Assembly: GCA_016218965.1 (NCBI GenBank)
Contig: JACRCP010000184.1
Span: forward strand, 1-41,600
Length of the DNA: 41,600 nucleotides
Reading direction: 5' to 3'
Source: Deltaproteobacteria bacterium
GTDB taxonomy: Bacteria > Myxococcota > SpSt-1050 > JACRCP01
Numbering within the stretch: the first letter of the stretch is position 1; the number at the start of each line of letters is the position of its first letter. The notes under the pieces were generated by a model, which worked only from the letters and a program-made list of their open reading frames with translations, was not told where the DNA came from and ran no database searches. Both the position numbers and the translations under genes were made by a program. This document shows, in pieces, positions 7,567-14,187 of the stretch.

Positions 7567-9073
7567 GGTTCCTCGCACCTATGGGTGAGAACTGCGCGAG
7601 AGCGGGTTTCCGCCTGCCTGCGTCGTCCATGCGCGGCGAGCAGGCGCCGCACGAGTCGGTCTCCTTCACGTGCGAGACTTCGGAATAGTAGAACCCGTGG
7701 CGCTGGAGGGTTTCGAACTTCGGGAGGATGTTCGTCTCTACATCCGGCTGGAAGAACCCCGTGAAGACGTCCGGGTGCTCGCCGATGAAGTCAAAGAGGT
7801 GCCGGTGGCGGTCGGCCACTCGAAGTCTCCCGCCCTCGCAGACCTCGTGGCCGGTGAGCATGTACTCGGGGAGGAGATCGGCGTACAGCTCGAAGCGGAG
7901 CTTTTCGCGGTACTCGCGATACAGGTCGGTCTGCGGAAGCCAGCACAGAAGCGACGGCAGGATGCGCGCCCCGATGAGCCTGAAGGAAATCATCTGGAAG
8001 ATGGTCTTGTGAAAGTCGTCCATGGTCTCGAACGGGAAACCCCATATGAAGAACGTGTCGACGCGAGGGAAGTGCTTCACGGCCTCGGCCACGACGCGCG
8101 TGGCGGTCGCGATGTCAAAGCCCTTGTTCGTCCGCTTGAGTACGGCGTCCGAGCCCGACTCGATGCCGTAGCGGATCTCGACGCACCCCGAAGACGACAT
8201 GGCGCGCAGCACGTCGTCGTCGGTCAGGTTCACACGCGCGAACGCCTTCCACATCACCTTTTTCATCCCGCTTTTCCTGAGCAGGCGGCAGAACTCGACC
8301 ACCCGCTCCTTGGAGTTCACGAAGAACTCGTCCTGGAACAGGAAGAGTTCGACCCCGTAGGCGTCGTGCAGGTGCGACATTTCGGAAACAATCGAGGCCG
8401 GGCTTCGGAAGTGCGGCGCGCGCCCCCACACGGGCGCGACGGAGCAGAAAGAGCAGAGGTAAGGGCACCCGCGCGAGGTCACCATGTTGTACCCGGCGTA
8501 CTTGGGATACTCGATCTTGTCGTAGGCCGGGGAGAGGAGGCCGTCGAGGTCCGAGATCCGCGGCGGCAGCGGCGTCCGTACGATCGCGCCGTCTTTTCTG
8601 AAAAGCAGCCCCGGCACACCCGAGAGGTCTTTTTTGTTCTTGATTGCGCCAAGGAGGCGCGGGGCCGAGAGATCCCCTTCGCCGTACGCGATGAGGTCAA
8701 TCCACGGGAAACGCTCAAGCAGCTTCTCCTCGACCCCGCACGGCCCGACGCCGCCCAGGACGATCGTCCGGTCCGGGTACTTTTCCTTGAGTGCCCGGGC
8801 CGCGAGGACGGTAAACGGCAGAAGGTTCGCCATGCACGAAAGACCGATGATCGGCGCCGGGTCGGCGCAGAACTCAAGGATGCTCTCGACCGAAAAAGGC
8901 TCGTCGGAGGCACAGAGCTGGTAGTCGCGGAAGTCGACCGAAAACCCCGCCTTCTCGAGCGCCGCCGCAAGATAAAGCGGCCCCAGCGTCACGTGCGGCT
9001 CGCGCTCGAGCCCGTCCTTGTAGCGGATGATGAGCATGTTGAGGTTGACGAGCGTGATGTCGGCGGTGGTCAT
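7559..9073 (-). CDS. B12-binding radical SAM protein, last gene of the leader-protein operon
   Basis: The product is 504 aa. Residues about 5-145 are a cobalamin-binding-like Rossmann domain (LYLAAALEKAGFSVDFRDY, IIGLSCM, IVLGGVGP, IAYGEGD) without a DxHxxG motif. Residues 200-400 are a radical SAM barrel with CPYLCSFC (Cys203, 207, 210) for the 4Fe-4S cluster and RYGIESGSDAVLKRTNKG for SAM contacts. The C-terminal 100 residues contain a further Cys pair (DSCGACS). B12-dependent radical SAM enzymes methylate or otherwise remodel unactivated carbons, often in peptide or natural-product maturation. The ATG at 9073 overlaps the stop of the upstream leader protein (TAATG), so both are made together; this is the main hint that the leader proteins are substrates. 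The substrate assignment is inference. The last about 20 residues run into the dispersed repeat and may be a recent extension. Confidence 0.85.
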   Translation of the reverse strand: MTTADITLVNLNMLIIRYKDGLEREPHVTLGPLYLAAALEKAGFSVDFRDYQLCASDEPFSVESILEFCADPAPIIGLSCMANLLPFTVLAARALKEKYPDRTIVLGGVGPCGVEEKLLERFPWIDLIAYGEGDLSAPRLLGAIKNKKDLSGVPGLLFRKDGAIVRTPLPPRISDLDGLLSPAYDKIEYPKYAGYNMVTSRGCPYLCSFCSVAPVWGRAPHFRSPASIVSEMSHLHDAYGVELFLFQDEFFVNSKERVVEFCRLLRKSGMKKVMWKAFARVNLTDDDVLRAMSSSGCVEIRYGIESGSDAVLKRTNKGFDIATATRVVAEAVKHFPRVDTFFIWGFPFETMDDFHKTIFQMISFRLIGARILPSLLCWLPQTDLYREYREKLRFELYADLLPEYMLTGHEVCEGGRLRVADRHRHLFDFIGEHPDVFTGFFQPDVETNILPKFETLQRHGFYYSEVSHVKETDSCGACSPRMDDAGRRKPALAQFSPIGARNPE

Positions 9074-9699
9074 TACTGCTCCTCTCCGGCGTCCGGGAGG
9101 ATTCCGAAGGACTGCCCGCTGTCGACGTCGACCTCCACTTGGTCAGGCGAACCGCCGTCGAACTCCCCGCCATTGGCGGCGTCCAACTCCTCGGAGGCAT
9201 CGGGCAGGATCCCGTGCGAGACGTCCATTTCGGTGTCGGCCGCGTCGGGGTCGTCGTCCGGAACGTCCGCGCGAACCCCGCCGGCGCCTACCGTGGCGCC
9301 TTTGGTGACGGTCTCGACTTCGTCCCCGCACTGAACGATCACCGATCCCGCGGCGAGCGATGCCGCGCACGCCGCGACCGAACGGATGAACTTTCGCCGG
9401 CCGTGCTTTTGAGGATCGATGTTCTCTACCATGACGAGCAGTTGCTCGTCCGGCACGCCACCCAGAATGGCGCGTTCGGATTCGTCGAGCTTGAGGATCG
9501 GATCGGCGAGCACGGCACTCCTGTTCCCAAAAAGGCGTCCTTTGAACGCCGTGTCCGTGGCTGCGAGGTACAAGACCTTTTCGATGCCGACGGGGACGGA
9601 AACCTTCCCGGCCTTCCGCACCGTCCCCCGCCCGCCGACGATGGTTTTGCCGGCGACTTCCTCGCCGAATTCAACGCCGACTTTTTTGTCTTCTTTCAT
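9073..9699 (-). CDS. Leader-domain protein with Tat-like signal and acidic repeat tail
   Basis: The product is 208 aa from the ATG at 9699. Module A is residues 4-32 (VEFGEEVAGKTIVGGRGT). Module B is 33-98 (VGIEKVLYLAATD, then LxxxERAILGGVPDEQL and ENIDP). A twin-arginine-like motif GRRKFIRS (100-107), a hydrophobic run and Cys124 follow; the lipobox is imperfect (VIVQC). The tail (125-208) is acidic with motifs GGVRADVPDDD, GILPDASEE and GILPDAGEE, the last two almost identical. Module B has the D-x-A-F-x-x-x-L spacing of NHLP / Os1348 / Franean1_4349-type RiPP leaders. The gene sits directly before the B12 radical SAM gene with a TAATG overlap. Inference: it is a peptide substrate whose repeat tail is modified before Tat export. 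It could equally be a structural lipoprotein. No close family was confirmed. Confidence 0.75.
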   Translation of the reverse strand: MKEDKKVGVEFGEEVAGKTIVGGRGTVRKAGKVSVPVGIEKVLYLAATDTAFKGRLFGNRSAVLADPILKLDESERAILGGVPDEQLLVMVENIDPQKHGRRKFIRSVAACAASLAAGSVIVQCGDEVETVTKGATVGAGGVRADVPDDDPDAADTEMDVSHGILPDASEELDAANGGEFDGGSPDQVEVDVDSGQSFGILPDAGEEQ

Positions 9700-9717
9700 G
9701 GTGCCGCCGCGCTCCTT

Positions 9718-9813
9718 TCACCCTTTCCTTGCCCGCCAACCCGTCACTTTGTGTCCTGCCGGTCCACGGCGGGCTCGGTACAAAACCTTTTCTATGCCGA
9801 CGGGGATCTTCAC
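9718..9813 (-). pseudogene. Truncated leader copy (module B start only)
   Basis: From a GTG at 9813 the frame gives VKIPVGIEKVLY, identical at the protein level to the start of the 489- and 573-aa proteins, with almost the same DNA. It then reads into unrelated sequence and stops after 31 codons. The DNA after the break still resembles the Leu-Ala-Ala-Val-Asp codons of intact copies, so small indels have destroyed the frame. The GTG overlaps the TGA of an upstream frame as GTGA, the same junction as at 13631-13634. It ends 18 bases before the 208-aa leader gene. Read as a decayed copy; a functional 31-aa peptide is less likely. Confidence 0.6.
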
Positions 9814-9934
9814 CTGCGACCCTCCGGAGTCTCGGCCTCGACGTGTGCATGGTTGGCAGTCGTTTGGGCTTCGTGAAAAACCGCGCGAGTCGTCGCCGGT
9901 TCGGCCGTGTCTCTGGGAGCGCCGAGGGCGCGGG
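9810..9934 (-). pseudogene. Possible 3' tail of an interrupted leader gene
   Basis: Below the transposase element a minus-strand frame reads AEPATTRAVFHEAQTTANHA and ends EGRR-stop, with the stop overlapping the next leader start as GTGA. The same ending and overlap occur in the 172-aa leader protein. It may be what remains of the C-terminus of the leader gene broken at 10511-10687. The evidence is positional and weak. Confidence 0.3.
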
Positions 9935-10569
9935 GACTCTTGAGCCCGGGGCAAGCCGTGCGCTGGCCACGGCGCACGGCGGCGCCCCGGGAACACGTGA
10001 CCAAATGCGCAAAGCCCTGAAGGGGCGGGACGCGACGATCAATCCCACACGTATTTTTCGTCATACGGAACATTATATTTCTCCAGAAGCAACCGCAACT
10101 CCTCTTGAAACGACCGCCGCCGATGGTGTTCGTTTTGCCGCTGGATGTACCGGACCACCGTTTCCAACTGCGACTCCCCAATCGAAAACGCTCCATATCC
10201 CGTCTGCCACGCGAATGACGCCACGCCCTGCGTCTTCATCCATTTCGAAGAGCCTGTCTTGGTCTCTTCAACGACCTTGCTCACCGTGACGGTCCTGGCC
10301 AACGCGAAGAGGACATGCGCGTGGTCGGCGGTTCCGCCGGTCTGGATGGGAACGCAGCCGAGGTTGTGAAGGATCCCGGGGATGTAACCGTGAAGCCGCC
10401 CCTGAACATCGGGGGCGATCAGGGGCTGGCGGTTCTTGGTGCTGAAGATCAGGTGGACGAGGATTCTGGACAATGACTGGGGCATGCGTTTCCCTACGCG
10501 TAGCGCCCTTTCAGGGCTTGGATTGAAAAACGTCTCCGAACCTGGGGCGTTGCCCCAGGCTCAAGAGTC
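9935..10569. mobile_element. RAYT/IS200-like element with nested inverted repeats
   Basis: An outer inverted repeat pairs GACTCTTGAGCCCGGGGCAA (9935-9954) with the complement of 10550-10569, 19 of 20 bases matching. An inner pair, AAGCCCTGAAGGGGCG (10012-10027) against 10504-10519, matches 15 of 16. Both pairs enclose the transposase gene at 10039-10485. Such palindromic flanks are typical of REP-associated Y1 transposases. The right end cuts into a leader gene. The exact ends are not proven because no target duplication was identified. Confidence 0.65.
10039..10485 (-). CDS. REP-associated Y1 (IS200-like) transposase
   Basis: The product is 148 aa from the ATG at 10485, the usual length for this family. 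It has the HUH motif as DHAHVLF (two His separated by Ala) and the conserved block WQTGYGAFSIGESQ. The catalytic Tyr lies in RYIQRQNEHHRRRSFQEEL, and the family ending KYNVPYDEKYVWD is present. These enzymes nick single-stranded DNA at hairpins and leave a covalent tyrosine-DNA link. The reading frame is intact and all key residues are present, so it may be active. It is surrounded by matching inverted repeats and sits between two damaged leader-gene copies on the same strand. Confidence 0.9.
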   Translation of the reverse strand: MPQSLSRILVHLIFSTKNRQPLIAPDVQGRLHGYIPGILHNLGCVPIQTGGTADHAHVLFALARTVTVSKVVEETKTGSSKWMKTQGVASFAWQTGYGAFSIGESQLETVVRYIQRQNEHHRRRSFQEELRLLLEKYNVPYDEKYVWD

Positions 10570-10687
10570 TTGCCCCCTTCCGGGCGACGGACATTCGGAC
10601 ATCCGAAGCGACACAACGCCCGAACTTCCGTGCGATCTCTTTCGCGGCGAGGTACAGGACCTTCTCTATGCCGACGGCGATCTTCAC
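10511..10687 (-). pseudogene. Leader copy truncated by the RAYT element
   Basis: A GTG at 10687 opens VKIAVGIEKVLYLAAKEIAR, clearly module B. After about 36 codons the frame enters the palindromic sequence of the neighbouring element (GARLLSLGQRPRFGDVFQSK) and stops at 58 codons. The remainder of module B, the Tat-like signal and any tail are missing. The GTG overlaps the stop of the mini-module A frame (10684-10782) as GTGA. Relative to the 172-aa protein, where modules A and B are fused, two extra bases between A and B create the split, so the pair may be a frameshifted fused gene as well as a truncated one. Confidence 0.6.
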
Positions 10688-10782
10688 CTTTCTCCGTCCT
10701 TCTGCGCCACCGCTCGCCCGTCGACGATCATACACGTCGCGACTTCCTCGCCGGACATTACGTCGATCTTACTGTTGGCCAT
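10684..10782 (-). CDS. Stand-alone module A mini-protein (possibly a frameshift remnant)
   Basis: The product is 32 aa from the ATG at 10782. The core KIDVMSGEEVATCMIVDGR aligns with residues 5-23 of the 172-aa protein (TDIEFGEEVAGRTIVGGR); about half of 25 positions agree over the longer module. It starts 15 bases after the RhuM stop and ends in a GTGA overlap with the truncated module B frame. It may be a real coupled mini-gene or the front half of a leader gene split by a two-base insertion; the truncation of its partner favours a remnant. Confidence 0.45.
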   Translation of the reverse strand: MANSKIDVMSGEEVATCMIVDGRAVAQKDGER

Positions 10783-10797
10783 TGCATCCCTGCCTTT

Positions 10798-11871
10798 TCA
10801 TCTCTTCTTTTTCCGGGACAGACTTTTGATCCGAGCTTCCAGGTGCCCGAGCATCTCAACTTCGCCGCGCCTCTCGGCGTCCTCACGCCGCAGGCTCTCG
10901 AACTTCGCGTACTCCTCGATTGTACGGCGTTGAGCCTCCTTGCGTGAAACCCTGCCCGCGTCGCCAAGAACACGACGCTCGTTGAACCTGAGGAACTCGT
11001 CGAGCTTCTCGCGCCAGTTCCGCATGAAAATTTGCTTGCGCCGTCTCGCCTGGTCCTCGGCATAGTCCAGGAACATTGTCACAATCCGGTTGAGCTCGGT
11101 GATTTCATCCTCGTGGAGGTAGTTCTTTGCCACGTGAATGTCGCCCCTTCGGACGACCGACCCCCTCCACGACGTTAAACCCATGTTGGGCCTTGATGAA
11201 TCGGCCCGTCCGGCGATGATCTCCGGCGCTGTCATCCCGGTCACGGCGAAGTGAAGTTTGTTCTGGACGGTCTGGAAGAAGACGAGCGTTTCCTCGTCTT
11301 TCGGATCGTAGTCGGCCGCGAGCCCGAGAATCTCCCGCACCCGCAGATACATCCGGCGCTCGCTGGCACGGATGTCGCGGATGCGTTCAAGCATCTCGTC
11401 GAAGTAGTCCGGCACCCCGGGTCCCGGCGGGTTCTTGAGACGCCCGTCATCGAGCACGAAACCCTTGCGGAGGTACTCTTCAAGTTTTTCGGTCGCCCAT
11501 TGGCGGAACTGCGTCCCGCGACGGGAACGCACGCGGTACCCGATCGCCAAGATCATGGGAAGGTTGAAATGCTCGATTCGCCTGCGGACCTGCCTGTTCC
11601 CCTCCTTCTGAACTGTCAAGTATTCCTTGACAGTTGCCTCCTTCGACAGCTCGCCCTCCCGATGGATGTTCTGGACGTGAAGATTGATGTTTTGCTTGGT
11701 CGTTTGAAACAGCTCGACGAGTTGCGCAAGCGAGAGCCACAGCGTCTGAGCGTCGAACCGGACGTCGAGCGCTGTCCGTCCGTCCTCGGTCCGGTAGAGA
11801 ACCATCTCGGACCGCGGATGCTTGCCGGCGGTTTCCCCGACCAATTCAACATCCGTCTTTTTGTCCCTCAC
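10798..11871 (-). CDS. rhuM: RhuM-family protein with leader-module N-terminus
   Basis: The product is 357 aa from a GTG at 11871 with GGAGG seven bases upstream. From residue 23 it matches the virulence RhuM family (COG3943): MVLYRTEDGRTALDVRF, TLWLSLAQLVELFQTTKQNI, a helix-turn-helix-like N-domain, then HFNLPMILAIGYRVRSRRGT and FRQWATEKLEEYL, and a helical C-terminus. The family is common on genomic islands and its biochemical role is unknown. Residues 3-17 (DKKTDVELVGETAGK) are not part of RhuM. They resemble residues 4-18 of the 208-aa leader protein (DKKVGVEFGEEVAGK); by hand 33 of 45 bases match. The native start is probably the ATG at 11805. Its position inside the leader operon, in the same direction, suggests insertion into a leader gene and capture of its start signals. 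Confidence 0.85.
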   Translation of the reverse strand: MRDKKTDVELVGETAGKHPRSEMVLYRTEDGRTALDVRFDAQTLWLSLAQLVELFQTTKQNINLHVQNIHREGELSKEATVKEYLTVQKEGNRQVRRRIEHFNLPMILAIGYRVRSRRGTQFRQWATEKLEEYLRKGFVLDDGRLKNPPGPGVPDYFDEMLERIRDIRASERRMYLRVREILGLAADYDPKDEETLVFFQTVQNKLHFAVTGMTAPEIIAGRADSSRPNMGLTSWRGSVVRRGDIHVAKNYLHEDEITELNRIVTMFLDYAEDQARRRKQIFMRNWREKLDEFLRFNERRVLGDAGRVSRKEAQRRTIEEYAKFESLRREDAERRGEVEMLGHLEARIKSLSRKKKR

Positions 11872-11912
11872 ACCCAAACCTCCTGCTTCATTCCGATCGG
11901 GAGACGCTCGGC

Positions 11913-13634
11913 TCAGCGCCCCCGGGAAAACCCAAGGCAGATCGTCACGGTGGCTGATCGTAGATCCGGCTTGGGGAACCGCATGCGTTTCAGCTCCGAG
12001 AGTGCGCATTTTGCGACGACCGCATTTCCGATGGTCTCCTCCGACACCCTTGCTTCCGAGACTCGCCCGTCATTCCCGATAGTGAACCGGAGCTCGACGT
12101 ATCCCTCGAAGGTCCCGTACTCCTTCATCTCGTTCTCGTAGCAGTCCTTGACCCGACCCACCCGGGCTTCCATGGTTTTCGTGACCTCGGCCGGATCGGT
12201 GTACCCCTCAACATCCGGAACACCCAGCTTCACAACCGCGACACTTGCTCCTCCTGTTCCTGCCGACCCATCCCCGCGTGCGCCCAAAACCGTGGCGCCG
12301 CCCAGGTCCGATGGATCCACCTCCACCTGTGTTCCCGCGTCGGCGCTGTGTCTCCTCCAAAACCTGAAAGGGACCGTCGCGGTCACCGTTCCCGACTCCG
12401 GTTTGGGAAATCTCCAGTGACGCATTCGGGAAAGAATGCAGTCGGCCACGGGAGGACTCCCCAGCGAGTCCGAAGTTGCCTCGGCCTTTTTTATCTTGCC
12501 GCTCTCGTCCACGACAAAACCGATCTTGATCTCGCCCTCAAGGTTCGGTGAACGCGTCAGCTCCTTCTCGTAGCAATCCAGAACCGAGCGGATTCTCGAG
12601 CGCACCACGCCAGTGATCTTGTCAGGCTCTATGCTTCCCACGACCGAACACGCGCCTAATGAGATTTTCCCCTCAATCCGGGGTTCGCGCTGTGGTCCAT
12701 CCCCGCTTGTGCCCAAAACGGTGGCACCGCCCGGGTCTGACGGATCCACCGCCACCGCTTTTTCCGTCTCTGCGTCTTTCCCTCTTGAAAACCTGAGCGG
12801 GACAGTGATGCGGCCGCCCCGCTTGGTAGGTTGCGGGAACTTGGCCTTCTTCAGCCCGGCGAGGACGCATTCCGCGATTTCCGAATTGCCAAGCGTATCG
12901 TTGACGGTTGTTGAGTTCGTTACGGCCCCGTCGATACCGACTTCGAGATGCAGTTTGATCGCTCCCTCGAGTTCTAGCGAGCGTTTCAGCTCCCTTGTGT
13001 AGCAGTCGCAAAACGAAGGGATTTTCGACTTCAGGATGGTGATCACCCTCATCGCCTCGACGAATTCGACAATGAACGGCGGGTCGAGTGTGACCACCCC
13101 CTGAGATCCAACGCCCTTCATTTTTTTGCCGCTGTCCGAACACGTCACCGTCGTGCCATCCTCGGGCTTCGGCTGCCTGGCCATGATGCCCATGGTCCCA
13201 ACGGCGCGCGCTTCGTGCAGTTGCACGTCTATGGAATTGTCCAGATCGGCCGCCTGACTCGGTGGTCGGGGTTGTTGCGAGGAATCAATGGCTGGTCGCG
13301 CTGAAACCACGGACGAACCGACCTTGGGCGTTTCGGAAACCCGACGGTTCCCTCCTCGGGAATCAGATGCCCCCGCTGTCGTTGCCGCGAGCGCCACGGC
13401 GCAGGCGGCGACTTTTTGCATGAAGCGCCGGCCGTGGGCGGCGGGGTCGATCTGGGCGATCATCGCTTGGAGCCGGTCGTCGGGGATGCACTTTAGGACC
13501 GCCGCCTCGTCGGGGAGCAGGTTCACGCCCGGGCGCGAGAGAGCCTCCGATCGATCAGCGAAGAGCGCCTCCCGGAACGCCTTATCCACCGCGGCGAGGT
13601 ACAAAACCTTTTCTATGCCGACGGGGATCTTCAC
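11913..13634 (-). CDS. Leader-domain protein with three AgmX/PglI-like domains (573 aa)
   Basis: It starts at a GTG at 13634 that overlaps the stop of the upstream gene (GTGA). Residues 1-64 are module B (VGIEKVLYLAAVDKAFREAL, PDEAAVLKCIPDDRL). GRRFMQK (68-74) and a hydrophobic Ala-rich run to about 89 form a Tat-like signal, here without a lipobox Cys. GIMARQPKPEDG (149-160) resembles tail motifs of sister proteins. Three domains follow (about 200-285, 335-425, 478-570), each with DCY...E, LEGEIKI-type strands, a second Cys and RFPKP, the layout of the AgmX/PglI C-terminal (TonB-C-like) domain. Domains 2 and 3 are each preceded by VDPSD(P/L)GGATVLG. AgmX/PglI proteins belong to myxobacterial gliding machinery; here only the domain type is shared. 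Probably envelope-located; its role is unknown. Confidence 0.8.
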   Translation of the reverse strand: MKIPVGIEKVLYLAAVDKAFREALFADRSEALSRPGVNLLPDEAAVLKCIPDDRLQAMIAQIDPAAHGRRFMQKVAACAVALAATTAGASDSRGGNRRVSETPKVGSSVVSARPAIDSSQQPRPPSQAADLDNSIDVQLHEARAVGTMGIMARQPKPEDGTTVTCSDSGKKMKGVGSQGVVTLDPPFIVEFVEAMRVITILKSKIPSFCDCYTRELKRSLELEGAIKLHLEVGIDGAVTNSTTVNDTLGNSEIAECVLAGLKKAKFPQPTKRGGRITVPLRFSRGKDAETEKAVAVDPSDPGGATVLGTSGDGPQREPRIEGKISLGACSVVGSIEPDKITGVVRSRIRSVLDCYEKELTRSPNLEGEIKIGFVVDESGKIKKAEATSDSLGSPPVADCILSRMRHWRFPKPESGTVTATVPFRFWRRHSADAGTQVEVDPSDLGGATVLGARGDGSAGTGGASVAVVKLGVPDVEGYTDPAEVTKTMEARVGRVKDCYENEMKEYGTFEGYVELRFTIGNDGRVSEARVSEETIGNAVVAKCALSELKRMRFPKPDLRSATVTICLGFSRGR

Positions 13635-14149
13635 CTGCCTTCATCCTCCGGGAGGTCCGAACGCGTCCCGCGAACGGTGACCGAAGCGTCGGCGTTGCCC
13701 TCGACTGCCTCGAAATCCTCGCGGTCGGGAAGGTCTGGCTGCGTCCCTCCCGCATCCACCGTGTCATCTTCCTCACAGCTTAGTATCGCCCCCCCGACGA
13801 CAACCGACGTGGCGGCCACGCAAGCCGCGACGGATTTCAGGAACCGCCGCCGGCCATCCGCCGCCGGGTCGATGTTTTCGATCATCAGGGAAAGCTGCTC
13901 GTCCGGTACGCCGCGAAGGATCGCCGCCTCATCCCGCCTCAGCTGAATCCCGGCGTCCGAAATCACGGCGTCGCGATCCGCACGCAGCCGCTCACGAAAT
14001 GCCGGGTCAGTCGCCGCGAGGTACAGGACCTTTTCAATTCCGACGGGGACAGACACCTTCCCGCTCTTGGCCGCTGTCCCCCTCCCGCCGACGATCGTGC
14101 GCCCCGCGACCTCCTCGCCGAATTCGATGTCGGTTTTTTTGGCGCTCAT
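13631..14149 (-). CDS. Leader-domain Tat-type lipoprotein with short acidic tail (172 aa)
   Basis: It starts at the ATG at 14149, 38 bases after the preceding stop; the frame is open further upstream but overlaps the previous gene. Module A is residues 4-30 (KKTDIEFGEEVAGRTIVGGR) and module B 31-96. A near-perfect Tat motif RRRFLK (101-106) and a hydrophobic run lead to a good lipobox ILSC (Cys125). The 47-residue mature tail is acidic with motifs GTQPDLPDRED and GTRSDLPEDEG. It is a close paralogue of the 208-aa protein. If processed at Cys125, the whole leader would be removed together with the signal, leaving a small lipopeptide. It is coupled by GTGA to the 573-aa gene. A role as substrate of the radical SAM enzyme is inferred. 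Confidence 0.78.
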   Translation of the reverse strand: MSAKKTDIEFGEEVAGRTIVGGRGTAAKSGKVSVPVGIEKVLYLAATDPAFRERLRADRDAVISDAGIQLRRDEAAILRGVPDEQLSLMIENIDPAADGRRRFLKSVAACVAATSVVVGGAILSCEEDDTVDAGGTQPDLPDREDFEAVEGNADASVTVRGTRSDLPEDEGR

Positions 14150-14187
14150 TGGAAACACTTTCTTCGCCGGATCGACTCCGGGCAGTT

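Noticed and set aside
7670..9334. Long plus-strand open frame opposite the radical SAM gene
   Set aside because: Antisense shadow of a GC-rich gene; rich in Arg and His, no domains, and the minus-strand frame has complete enzyme motifs.
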